This document shows positions 10,572 to 22,300 of a stretch of 56,771 bases of DNA, in pieces; the stretch's first letter is position 1; each line of letters starts with the position of its first letter. The position numbers were made by a program, and so were the translations under genes. The notes beneath the pieces were generated by a model, which searched no databases, had not been told where the DNA came from, and worked only from the letters and a program-made list of their open reading frames with translations. Location of the stretch: contig JARBJD010000414.1 in the NCBI GenBank assembly GCA_033064195.1, positions 1 through 56,771 on the forward strand, in the 5' to 3' direction. This DNA is from Blattamonas nauphoetae. Its lineage: Eukaryota; Preaxostyla; Oxymonadida.

Positions 10572-13500
10572 TTGATCGACCATTTTCGAATCGTGGTTAG
10601 ATCCATAATTGGCTCATCAGATTCTTCGGTGATATTCGATATTATTGTTCTCCTCCTTCCTCCTCTCATCATGTTGTCCTCTTCTGAGGTGTCTCAACAT
10701 GCAATTGTTGACCTGAGAACAGCAATCAGAAGTTTCCAAGAAAACCATAATGGAATCTCGAATGAGGATGTTATCTGTCTTGGAAGCAAGATTTATCACA
10801 CCGAGTCACTCTTTTTCACGAGCACATCCATGAATCTGGTTGGTATCGATGGAACCAAACTCGTTCATTCCTCAAGTCTCTCTCTGAACGCCAAAACGCG
10901 AAATGGAGACAATTGGAGGACAACAGAGAACACGGCGGGAATGGGAAGCATTCTTGTTTTGCAGAACTCATCGATGAGTGTGGAGGGCATTTGGATGAAA
11001 ATGAACGAAAACTCTGAATCGTCTCCTTCTCCACACAGACACTCTTTCTCATCTGGGCAAGCACATCACATCTCAACACTTGTTGGGTCTGAGCTTTCAC
11101 TGACCAACTGTGGGCTAACAGTTTCGTCCGAGTCCTCAGGATTCTTGATTGAATCAGATTCCTCCTTTGGCGACCATTCATCGATATCTCTGCGACAGTG
11201 CAAGATATTTGGGACGAACGGGAAGATAAGACCATTGACGAAGATTCTGTCGTCTAATTTACCATCATCAGCGACGATATCGGTGTCGTCGTTGACGCTG
11301 GATTCTTTTGGGATTGTTTCTGGGAACAGTCTGTTGTTTGATGTCTGCTCTTCGAAACGTGGAAATGTTCGGAATTGTGAAGTATTGTCCTCACTCACCT
11401 CATCCTCGTTCCGCAATCTGACATCGATTCTAACTGGTCGCCTTCAGACGCCCTGGCGACTTTGCCAACAGAGCCACGGCTTGACAATCACCGACACAGT
11501 TGGGACGCTTCAAGGAACGGTTCTTCAGGACCACAATTTTGGTGGATCTCATCTTTGCCGCAACTCAACATTCTCGTCCTGCCGCACTGTCTCTTCGTCT
11601 CTCGCGGACCCCTTCAACACTTTTCAGACAATCTCAGACTTCTTTGCCTCCCCCACACTTTCCCGATTCTTGGTCAGTCTGTCGATCGACTCACTTTCTG
11701 GTCAGCAATCGAGTTTCATCCAGAGATGTTTGACAATGATGTGTATCCAACACCGTACTCCCCCATCACATTTATCGATTGCACATTCACCGACCTGACG
11801 GACAAGACCGAAGATCCTCAGTTTGTGGGAGGAGGGGCACTGCATCTCTTGACATTCTCTCCCCTCCTCGTGAAGGGATGCACATTCACCAATTGTGCGA
11901 CAACGAGAGGAAGTGGAAGAGCGACTTTTGTTCAATTTGATTGGGATTGCCAGCCACACAAGCTCCGCATCGAATCGAGCGTGTTCAAAGATTGCTCGTC
12001 ACTGTCTGGCGATGGAGGAGGAATCAGTGTCATTCCCGACGTCACTCGACCTCATCTCGTCCACTTTCGAGAATTGCTCCGCGTTGAATGGAAGTGGCGG
12101 AGCAGTATGTGCTGAATATTGTGCTGTGTCTCCCTCGACCTTCAAACACAACAAAGCAACGTCAGGCTGAGGGTTGGCGTGTGGCGAGCTCACTCTTCAA
12201 TTCTGCCACTCTGACGAAAAGAAGCTGAGAATGATCGTGATTACACAGAGCAATATTCTGCTGCCCTCTTCCCCATTTTCGGTGTCTCTATCTCAGATGC
12301 TCATTGGGAAGCCCAATCTGACGAATTGTTTGTTCGGAGTGACGGGACAGACTCTGCTCCATGCACGCTTGCCCAGCCGTTGCTGGGTCAAGTTCTCTGA
12401 CGATATCGCAGTGTGTATTTCTCGATATCGACAACACTTGAGACCGCTCTCTCGACATCACTCTGGATCAACTCCGACTCGTCTTGTGTTGTTCGAGACA
12501 GCACAGATGTGGAAATCTCGAATCCGTTCTTCGTTCCTTCACTCGATGCTTCGTCGAGTTCGGCATCTCTCGACAAGAAATCAACAGAATATTCGGTGAT
12601 TGTTGTTGGGAAAGAATTGATTCCTTGTGGTCTTTCGTTGATTGTTCGTGAGAACACGACATCAGGAACGCCTTCGTCAGTTGCATTTGGAATGGATCGA
12701 CTTCACTTTCTTGACGAAACGAATGTGTCACTTTCGATCTCGAAATCAGAACTGTCGAGATTGGATTCGAGATTGGGTTGGATTGGACTTGTTGGATTTG
12801 GTGTGGATGGAGAATCGAATGCGTTCACATTCAAAGTTGATGCGAAACAAGCTCGAGCAGAGCTGATGAGGAAGACACTGCCTTGGCTGGTTCCTCTGAT
12901 TGTGTGTGTCGTTGCTGCTGTCATCGTCGTCGTTCTCGTTGTTCTGTGCCGTCGTCGCCATTCGGCACAGAAGGAACCGCAAGCGAAGGAAATGAATGCT
13001 GAAATGTTTGCTGTGGAGGACGAGAAGATGGAAGAGAACGAGGGCACACACGATGGCCTGCGAAATCAACACATTCTGACGACAGCTGGGAATGCAGTTG
13101 AAGTGGGGAAAGACACCGCGAAAGCTGAAGTCGCGCCAGAATCGCTCCCATCCGCACTGAATGTTGTGGAAGCGCTTCAGTGTGAGGGGAAGATTGAGAT
13201 GACAGTTGTGCGAGAGGTGGACACGCTGTACAACGCACTGCATGTTCGGGAACACAAGCGATCGATTGTGAAGCGAGTGGTTGAGAGGCAGATTGCGAGT
13301 GGACTGGCGAAGATTGGGGAGCAGACTCGCACAGCAGCGATTCTGACGAAACTGTCGTCTCATTGGGTGATGTTTGATGCTCGTGGAAATGTGTGTCTGA
13401 AACTTCAAGAACCGACACCATCGATTCCACTCCCACAGCCACACACTCCTCAGGCATCTCAAGCAAGCCAGTCAGGAAGTGGGGACAAGTCGAACACGCA

Positions 13501-13855
13501 AGAGAATCAGCGATGGAAAGCACCTGAAATTGTGAAGGGGGAAGAAGAGAAAGAATCAAAACAGGAAGTGAATCCTCTGAAGGCGTCAGTTTTTAGTCTT
13601 GGCCTTGTCTTGTGGGAAATTGAGACTGGGTCTGTTCCGTTTGCCGAGCTGGATGCAGTGAATGCTCAGCGTCAGATGGGAACAGGAACACTTCCGAAGA
13701 TGTCGGGAATTGGTTCCGAAATGCGAGAGCTGATTGAACAGCGTCTTTGTCTGAACCCCAACGACCGCCCAGCTCTCTCCTCTGTCTCCTCCGTCCTCAA
13801 CTCCATCGCCGAAGAAGAACAACCTCCAGATGAACTGAAAGCATCGAACAACTGA
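10572..13855 (+). pseudogene. Broken beta-helix receptor with pseudokinase domain
   Basis: The 5' part (10572 to about 11670) reads as a signal-anchor (IFDIIVLLLPPLIML) and beta-helix ectodomain with family motifs such as SSILVLQNSSMSVEGIWM and SHGLTITDTVG. The ectodomain then changes frame near 11.67 kb and 12.04 kb and meets in-frame stops near 12.17 and 12.40 kb, so it is probably dead. A 33-nt intron at 11673-11705 was considered, but the phases do not match. From 12413 the frame is open to the end: transmembrane helix (LVPLIVCVVAAVIVVVLVVL), basic stop-transfer, and a kinase-like C-lobe (RWKAPEIV, VFSLGLVLWEIETGSVPF, LCLNPNDRPAL). The glycine loop, VAIK lysine, HRD and DFG are not recognisable, as in the homologue at 19310-25429. 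Confidence 0.75.
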
Positions 13856-13965
13856 ACACTCACTTCACATCTCAACCGGCCACTTTGATCAGCTCCCCAT
13901 TTTTGAACCAGCCGCAGTGGATGTCCTCACCGTTTGATCAACGATCCATCACATCCAGCTCTGCT

Positions 13966-14068
13966 GCTGGGGCTTCCAGTCCCTTCAGCCCATCACAAAA
14001 CCAGGGCTCCACTTCATTTGAGATAAGGACGTGACCGGTGAAATGTTTTTAGTAATGGGTAGGCCTGA
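13966..14068 (+). repeat. Left arm of inverted repeat, copies at 18211-18268 and 18608-18688
   Basis: Positions 13966-14020 reappear in reverse complement at about 18211-18268, and 13991-14068 in reverse complement at about 18608-18688. A shared core is CAG[G/C]GCTCCACTTCAT. The two right-hand copies overlap different parts of the left arm, so this is not one simple terminal repeat pair. No target-site duplication was found; the flanking bases mirror each other instead. A decayed DNA transposon or an inversion/duplication scar are both possible. Confidence 0.8.
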
Positions 14069-17000
14069 CCAAATTTGTCGTTCATATTCATTTATAAGAC
14101 CTCCTCATCGTTCCTGACCGATATATCTCTTCACACATTCGGTCATCCTCACGTTGGTGCTCTTAATGTGGACAATTCTGAACCCGAGACCTCACTTCAT
14201 TCAACGGATCAACTTCACTCCAGGCTGGATTACTTGCGATTCCACTTCACTTATGACGAACTAACGAACAAGATAAACTACAGGATCCTTACCCCAATCC
14301 AATTGCCAACAAACACTTCACTTTACACATCATAGGAAACCATCAACCATGAACAGTTTTCCACAACACCTGATGTAGTCAGAGGCTCAGCGTCCTCAAA
14401 ATCAGGGGGATATCGTCGAATACGCAATCACTTCACTTGCAAAGGTTAGTTCTACAAATCATCGCACACTTCACCGAAAGGTCTCATCGTCCACCATGCC
14501 AACCGAAACAGACAATTCACCACGATGAGGAGGCAGGAATAAGCACCATCTATCTTAACAGATGTTTTATCACCAAACGTTCGAAACTTTAACGGTCCAA
14601 GCGGACTCATCTGAACTCTGATCATTCAAGGGAAGGAATTCTCAACAATAGCAATTATTATTCCAGACCAGGTACCAGCATCCTTAGGGATAACTATACA
14701 AAGACTAAAATGTGATGAAAAATCCATTCCTGGTGACTTCCAGTGCGCTTTAAGGTGACATGGATTCATCTCCACTACCAACGATTCCATCCAACGAAAC
14801 ACCACGTAAATAGAACCAGATCAGCATCCAAGATGTCTGTGCACCAAAGTTAGGTCGTTTACGAGTTTGAACTCAGTCCATGGACCATGTGACAGGTGGG
14901 ATTCAAATGTCACTCTCCCAAACGACTATGACCGACATTATGAAATGGAAAAGAGCATTTCTATCATTAAAGGAACACGAATCAAAAGAAGAGGGGGACA
15001 AAGATATTAATGATGACGCACAGCAACCGAAGCCGAAATACCAACCAAAGGTCCTACCGAGAGGGGGAGAGTGCTGTTGAAGACAAAAACAGATTGTGAA
15101 TCGTCATCTAAGCTGAAACACAACATCCTATTTACGGTTCCCACATCATCCAGACAGCACTGTTGACACAACCAAGATACCATGTCACAACTCCCCCTAG
15201 CCATATGACAGCTTCTATTTCACAAATCATTGAACTCAAATCGACTTCGCTTTGTCTACAATCCACATCATTCACTCTCATTTGAGTTCTACCATCTATT
15301 GCACACAAAGACGCCGACGCACACATTCGTCCTGAGCACAACCAGCTCACGGTGTTTGGGGCTCGAACACCGAAAGTACGAACCACTTCACTGGGACGGC
15401 CACACTCAATGTCAACCATGCTCAGCACTTCAGCGCAATCAACACGACAGTGATGACCTGTCACAACTCACTCCAATCCAACGACGATGTCTCAAGCAAG
15501 GATTCTTTGAGACGACACAGGTCCTATTCGTTGACCACAGGCGTCACTCGCTGTATTTTCATGGGTTACTTCTCATCTTTCTCGGAAGGCACCACAATCA
15601 GCCTCGACACGTCAAAACTCAAAAACATTGCTGTATATTTCACAGAACACTGCCAATATGCCTCAACCGGAAAAGAGGAGCAATATAATGGACGAACACG
15701 TTATAATGAGGCAGACAACAACCAACTATGTCCAAATCGTCGATTGTGGACTATCACACTCACCGGGGTCAGCCCTCTGCCAGAATAGCTATCAGTCAAT
15801 CACCATCTCCGGCTCTCTTGTCGAGAATTGATGGAGACTCGAGACGTCACTACCCATTGAGGCTCCAACAACATCTTCTCTCGTTGCCACTACGACGACA
15901 TAAGGAAGCATCGTTCTTTGAGGGTCAGTTCTCCAACACAAAGTCATTTCTCTCGCCATTCGAGTAGCGCCGTTGAGAAATGTGGCAACTCTCGCGATTT
16001 CGCCTCCACTCTTCCATCATCCGCTGACTTGACATCGATGTTCTCCAACTGAGCCTCAACATCGTTCGGAAATGGCGTGACACTCGTCGCAGTTGGAATG
16101 ACAGACTCTTCCGGCAACTCAGCCTTCACCAGAAGCATCACTAGTCTGATTCCTTGAGTTCCAACACTTCAGACACTCACAATCACTACATCCTTGCTCA
16201 CGACAGATACGGAAGGCACAGAGCTCACCAAATGCACAACCATGGATGAAACTGTTAAAGAATCAAAGCTCCTTCCCCTTGAAAACTCCTCGTTAAGGGA
16301 TGGCACGTCCACAGCACCAACACAGCAACATTTGGCTTGTGTGACATCCGACAATGAGAAAGAGGCATTGACAACATCGGCGTCAGTCAAGTACAATACA
16401 ACTGGAATCCTCAAACCATCACCGAGTGACTATCTCATCAGACAATGTCGATAACTGCATGGAGATTTATGCCGTCCTTCTCCATCACGAAATGAACTCT
16501 CAGTGTGGGAGGTAAATACTTTGCATACAACACACCTGAGCAGGTGTTCAAGGGAGATATAGCTGATCATATAACTCCAGCTCGCCTGAGCAGAATTGGA
16601 CAGTCTCGTTCACTAAGTGAAGGAAGAAACGACTATCCCATTGATCTCCTCGGGATTCTCACCCACTTCAAACTAGTATTCAAAACTGATTCTCTCACCA
16701 ATGAATCATCATCATCGCTTTCTTACACACTCTCTTTCACCACTGTCAACCTCGGCACGCAAGTCTCATCCGTTCAAACTGTTTATCTGCAAACATCATC
16801 TCTCCCCTCGTTCGGAACGGAAGACAATGTTCACATATTCGATCTGTATGCAGATCCGGCGTTCATCCCTCTGATATCAGACGTTTTATCCAATACCAGA
16901 AAATCGAGCAATTTATCAGAAGTCGCCATTTCGTGCAAATCCAACGAATCTGCGGTCGCCCTCATTACGTCTGGTGGTGTCCTTTTCCCTGACGACCACA

Positions 17001-18210
17001 CGCTCCTCCTTGAAAACACAGCAGACTCATCGGACACTTCAAGAAAGACGGATTGCTAATTCGTCGACAAAGCCGGGCTCGTTATCTGCCTCACTCTCGC
17101 TCGTCGAAGGTCTTCTTCAGAAAGATGGACAGAAGTACAACCAAACAGGATTCAAGGTTAGGGGAGAGAGAGTTGAAGATATGCTTGCTGAGGATACTTT
17201 GACAGTCGCGGTTACAACAGAGCCAGCTCTCGTCTGTGATCTTTCTTTCGAGGTCGACACAGGCACCCAAAAGACATGGAAGAGTTGGAACTAGACCTCA
17301 TCACGATCAAAACATCTCACCTGGAGGGGAGAACAAAAACAAGTTTACTGGGAGGAGAGCGAACATGGCCTCACATTCATCAATCACCTCACATCGACAG
17401 CAGACCTCGTCTCAGGAGATGTGAATGTTCACGAAACCGTGACAAGGCAAAGGGTTCATTAATGAGAACACGGAAACACTTCGCATTGTTCTCAATCACT
17501 GATTCCATTTCATTTATCATTGACTCGCACAGATTCCGTTATGAACGATTTCAAACACCTTCCTCAACAAACAGAATCCTCTCAAATCAACTCAGAGGAA
17601 AACTTCGTTCATCTGCAATACCAATCTTCTCCTTGTCTAGGCTACGAATTCATCTCACAACCACTTCACAACGCTAGACCGCCAACAATAAACCGCGACT
17701 CTCACCCTTGCCTGCTCTTGTCTTCGTCGGGAAGCTCAGTTCTCCATGAATTGGGAGGAATTCAAATAATTCGAGGGGTCTTCCCTCGGCCCGACAGCCT
17801 TCGCCACGCTATCAAACCTCCCTTGATGCATGCCAAATCATTTCACGACAAGGCGTCCCCGCTCATTCCACATCACAAATCTCTCCTCTGGCGCTCTGCT
17901 CCAACTTGCACTCCCTCCTCACTTCAACCCTTGCTCCATCAAGCCCGCTCGAGCAAACCATCTCATATCACAGCGGAGATTCAGGAAATCAGCCACTCGA
18001 ACGTTTGTAGGCTGGGACCTCACTTCACACGCCATGCAACTCCACTACTCAGTGCCCATTCAGATTGGACACACCGCTCAGAACTTGGCCTCCGCCTGGT
18101 GGCAGCAGCTAAACGCTGGATCACGGCCTTTGTTTTGACTGTAATACTCCTTCGGCATACCTCACGGCATGTTCTTTTCGCATTCTCGCTTTTTCAGATC
18201 CTTTAAAATC
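14069..18210. other. Decayed region between inverted repeats, possible receptor relics
   Basis: About 4.1 kb with no long gene. Short frames keep a beta-helix flavour: near 15420-15660 (HAQHFSAINTTVMTCHNS, SFSEGTTISLDTSKL) and 15720-15830 (YVQIVDCGLSHSPGSAL, SITISGSLVEN). This suggests a heavily decayed ectodomain of the receptor family next door. The longest plus-strand frame, 16505-17059, shares no motif I recognise and opens into other frames up to about 17290 (LSLVEGLLQKDG, TVAVTTEPALVCDLSFEV). The stretch is unusually rich in ACTTCAC/CACTTCA words. Nothing here can be called a working gene. Confidence 0.4.
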
Positions 18211-18688
18211 TCAAATGAAGTGGAGCCCTGGTTTTGTGATGGGCTGAAGGGACTGGAAGCCCTTCTCAAAAACCAGCGCTCCACTTCATCACTTCATCTG
18301 CCACGCCGTCGCCCATCATGTCGAGGAGTTGCCATGTCCAGTCCGTCGAGTAGTTGCCATGCCCCGTTCGTCGAGTAGTTATCATGTCCCATTTGTCAAG
18401 GAGTTGCATGTCCCGTTCGTCGAGTAGTTGACATGTCCCAATTGTCAAGTAGTTGCCAAGTCCCGCGTCCCGGGGGGTTTCTTCTCAAAACGAGTTTCTT
18501 CCTCCCTTGCTCCCTTCAAGGTTGATAAACCCAGAACCACTCGTTGTGCCTTCGTGTCACGAGTGGGACTATGTAGGCAATCACTTCAATCACTTCATTC
18601 ACGTCATTTGCAGGCCTACCCATTACTAAAAACATTTCACCGGTCACGTCCTTATCTCAAATGAAGTGGAGCGCTGGTTTTTGAGAAT
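18211..18688. repeat. Right inverted-repeat arms (two partial copies)
   Basis: The sequence at 18211-18268 is the reverse complement of 13966-14020, and 18608-18688 is the reverse complement of 13991-14068. Between them a forward partial copy (CAGCGCTCCACTTCAT) starts near 18271 and pairs with the reverse copy at about 18665-18685, so the small interval of about 0.4 kb has its own inverted ends. The minisatellite at 18320-18472 lies inside it. Confidence 0.75.
18320..18472. repeat. 25-bp minisatellite, six copies
   Basis: Six tandem units of 24-26 bp built on GTCGAGTAGTTGCCATGTCC, with substitutions in each copy (for example GTCAAGGAGTTGCATGTCCC). No open frame runs through it, so it is non-coding repeat DNA inside the inverted-repeat interval. 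Confidence 0.9.
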
Positions 18689-19309
18689 ATTCGTGCTCGT
18701 TCCGAATATCACACTTCTCATTTGTGTTCTTCACTCGATGAATTTTCCTCGACTAATCTTGGATTTCAAAGACCAACCTTGCTTTCTCTGCTTGTATTCA
18801 CTTTTTTCGAATATCATCACCCCTTTCTTTGTCCAAATTTGGAGATCCCGAGTGATAAAGCTTGTTGGTGTGACAATTCACGAGAGAGAGTGGATTTCAT
18901 CGTTTTCAGTAAAATGAAGTTTTGATTGTCAGAATAGTGAATGCAGTGATGTGACCTCAAAACGGGGAACAAGACTCTGAAGAGCCCATCAGCATCAACC
19001 CGGAGACGTGAAGTGTTGTGGAAGATGCAGCGAAAGCAGTGCTTCATTGACAGTTGTCATCTCAAACACACACAAAACGAGAACAGGCACAGAAGAAGCA
19101 GCGAAGCCAAAACAAGACGACGACGGAAACGAAGGATGAATGCAATCAGAAGGAAAGGAAGAAAGATGGTGATCGAAAAAAGAGGTCCAACGACAAAGAA
19201 GAAGAAGAAAAGAAGACAAAGTGAAGTGGAGAGAGGCGAAGGGTGGGTGGTGAATGTGAGTGGATGCCAAACTGCATTGGCAGAGAAGAATGGATACAGA
19301 GAAGTGGAA
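18689..19309. other. Downstream flank of the pseudokinase receptor, no gene recognised
   Basis: About 620 bases. A hydrophobic plus-strand frame at 18666-18917 and a lysine/arginine-rich one at 19013-19609 are present, but the second overlaps the 3' end of the minus-strand receptor and has no family features. The A-rich stretch at 19180-19230 probably belongs to the 3' untranslated flank of that gene. Confidence 0.4.
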
Positions 19310-22300
19310 TCAGGAGCGGATGTCGATGGCATCATTCGCTTTCGAAACATGCGATGGCTGCTCAGCCACCTTCTCTTCTGTCACTTCCAATCCATCAAAC
19401 ACATCTTGAAGGCTCGGACGCTCTTTCGGATCAAACGAAAGGCATTGAGAGATCAACGAACGAATCGATGTGTCCAACACCAGTTTCAGGTTCGGCTGAA
19501 CTCCTCCCTCGTTCTGACGACACGCATTCGCTTCGTCCATCTCTTTCCAAGGCACTTCTCCCGTCCACACCTCCCACAGAACCAATCCCAAGCTGAACAC
19601 CAACGCTGACTCAACATCAATCTTCTCCCCAACCGATCGACACACTTCTGGTGCTCTCCAGCGCTGGCCCTCAACTGTCCCGCCCTTCACAGCTGAGAGC
19701 CTTCCCCCGAAAAAAGAATCGTTTTGTTCTCCAACAATCGTCATCTCTCGTTGTGTGAGATTCTGTGTTCCTTGTTCTCTTTCACGTGGTTCTTCAGGAA
19801 TCGTCCCCAATCGAAGTTGAACCACATTGTTGTTCACAATCACCCAGTGAGGAGAGAATCGAGTTGTGATTGGACTTGTCGGATGTTCGCCCAAAACTCC
19901 AATCAGACCCTTCGTTATCGAACGACTCACCGCTTTCTTCTCAATCTCTCGCTTCTTCTCGGGTCGGTGCAGAACATCGAACAGTGTTTCTGCCTTCGTC
20001 CAATCCACCACTCCCACTTCTCCCGACTCTCCTAACACTTCCACAAACTGATTATCAATCGGAACAGAAGTGGATGTCGGATGTGATGAGTGTGTGGGAG
20101 TTGTCTCCTTCAGATAGATCAAATGGTCAACACTCTTTTCGGGAGTCGATTCCTCCATTTTCTGTTCCATCTCCAGCCGAGCTTCGTCTTCATCGTTCAT
20201 TTCTTGAATTTTGATTCCTTGTCCGGTTTTCTGATTGTTCTTTCGTCGGCGCAAGCAGATCAACACAACGATCACGATGAGAAGAAGGATGAAGACGAGA
20301 GAGACGAGGAGAGGAATCCACCACTTCATGTTCTCTTTTACTGATTGTGCTGCTCGATCCAACAAATTCTTCTGAATCACAAATGATGTCGTCGTTTCGT
20401 TCTGTCCAAACATAACACGACCACGCCATTCCAGACCTTTCTCAAATCCAGACATCCACGACACAGGCACTCTCATTTCGATCTCAGTTTCGTTGAACGA
20501 TTTCGTCGAGTCGACAGAAAGTCCAATCCGAACCATCTTTCCCTCACTCCCATCTTTCTTCTTCTCAAACACTTCCAGAAACAGTGAGCATGGAATCAGT
20601 GTCGTTCCTTTCATCGTCAAATCGAATGCTTGAGATGTCTTGTTCAGCGTGCTCGTCGACGACGACGAGAGTGTTGGGATGAAGAACGGAGCATTCGCAT
20701 TCACATCCTCCCCACTCAACACACAATCTTCGTTCGACAGCCACAGATGAGGATGGTCGGCCTTCCCATCTCCTCCACTCAGACTCCCAATCTCGATCTC
20801 TCCCCCCTCGGAGCATCGAATGTTGTGGCGAAGTGAAGGAAACGAAGAGAATGAAGGATTGTTGTCGTGGAATGCACTCGTTTCGACTGATAAACTTCCT
20901 CCCTTCATGTTGATCGCTCCAAATGACAGCTCAGAGAATGTCGATGATGTGATTGTGGTTGTTCCTTGTTTAAGAACAATCGCTCCTGCACTCCATAAAC
21001 ATAACGTGGTGTCTGAGTTGGAGAGTGTGGATGATGTCGACGTGAGTGAACATGTCTCGATCGTCAAGTGTCCTCCAATCATTCGAATGAAGATCAGCGA
21101 GGGCGAGTCGGAAAGAACAACATCAACTTGATGAATCCAAAGCCGACCTCCAACAACTTCAACCATTCCTTCTCCTTCCATTTCTGACAGCGACGAAGAA
21201 GCAGACAAAAACAGTTCCGGTTTCGTCGACGGTCCTGATGAGATCACAACTTCATGATCACTCTCCATTCGCACTTGCGAGTTCTGCGTCGTGTTGTGAA
21301 TGATCGACATCGACAACGATGAAATCCCAATTCCTTCCACAATCTTCCATCCATCCTCAATCCAACGGCACGGTCGCTTTCGATCCCCACACAACAACGA
21401 CGAATCTGATGTCGACCCACAATCCACGAAAATCACAACATCATCAGGAAGAGAGCCTGTCGTGTTTGAGATCGCAGAATCGAACAAAGTTTTGCCATCA
21501 TCGGGATCTGTCGCTTCGATCGACTTGATTGTGTATTTCGTGTTGTGTTGGAGAGTCGTCGGCCATCCAATCAGCAGTTCTGTTGATTGTGCTTTGCTGT
21601 CTGAGTTGATTGTGGCGATGAAGGAAAGCGAGTCGTTCAGAGTGACTTTCAGTGAGTCTCCAACAATCAAATCTGTTCCACTCAAATTCACAAAACAGCC
21701 AGTGTGCAGAGTGTTCGAGAAGACGAACTCCATCTGTGTGATCATCGGAGGTAATGGAACAACAATCGTGATTCCATCTTCCACATGAAATCCACTCAAT
21801 TCTGTCCAGCTTCCTTTCAGCGTGTATTCTTCTCCATATTTCAGCTCATCTGATGTTTCTTCTTTTCCAACTGCGAACTCAGCTGTGCAGTGTGTGTCGG
21901 TTTTAACAAATACTTCCCACAATGATTCCCAACTTGTGCTTCCTTTCGACAGACTCACCTTTCCTGTTCGAGACAGCAGAGCATGTCCTTCCAACCACAC
22001 GATCATCTTTGTTCTATCGTTGTTCAGCTCTCTCTTTTCCATTCTCACAATGCGAGCTGGTTCAATCGGTGTCTGGATTCGTGTTGTGCTGTCTTCAAAA
22101 TGGATTAGCGAGGAATCTTTTGTGAAGCTCAACACTTTGTATTCTGTGTTGTATTCCAGTTGTCCTTTCTTCTTTGCTGCTTCTTTCTCAAATGGATACA
22201 GTTGAGCACAATGGAGGATGAGCTGCCCAGATGGATCTGTTTCGAGAACAATCGCTTTCTGATGAGGTGTCGTCCCATCAGAGTGAACAGATTCCAATGT

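Noticed and set aside
11673-11705. 33-nt intron in the broken receptor
   Set aside because: GTCAGT..GGTCAG fits by sequence, but the upstream phase is 0 and the downstream frame needs phase 1, so it does not restore the reading.
12746-13462. Long minus-strand frames opposite the pseudokinase domain
   Set aside because: They are shadow frames of a strongly coding plus strand, with no domain and low-complexity composition.
19013-19609. Basic plus-strand frame (Lys/Arg-rich)
   Set aside because: It overlaps the receptor 3' end in antisense, and its basic part is an A-rich untranslated stretch.
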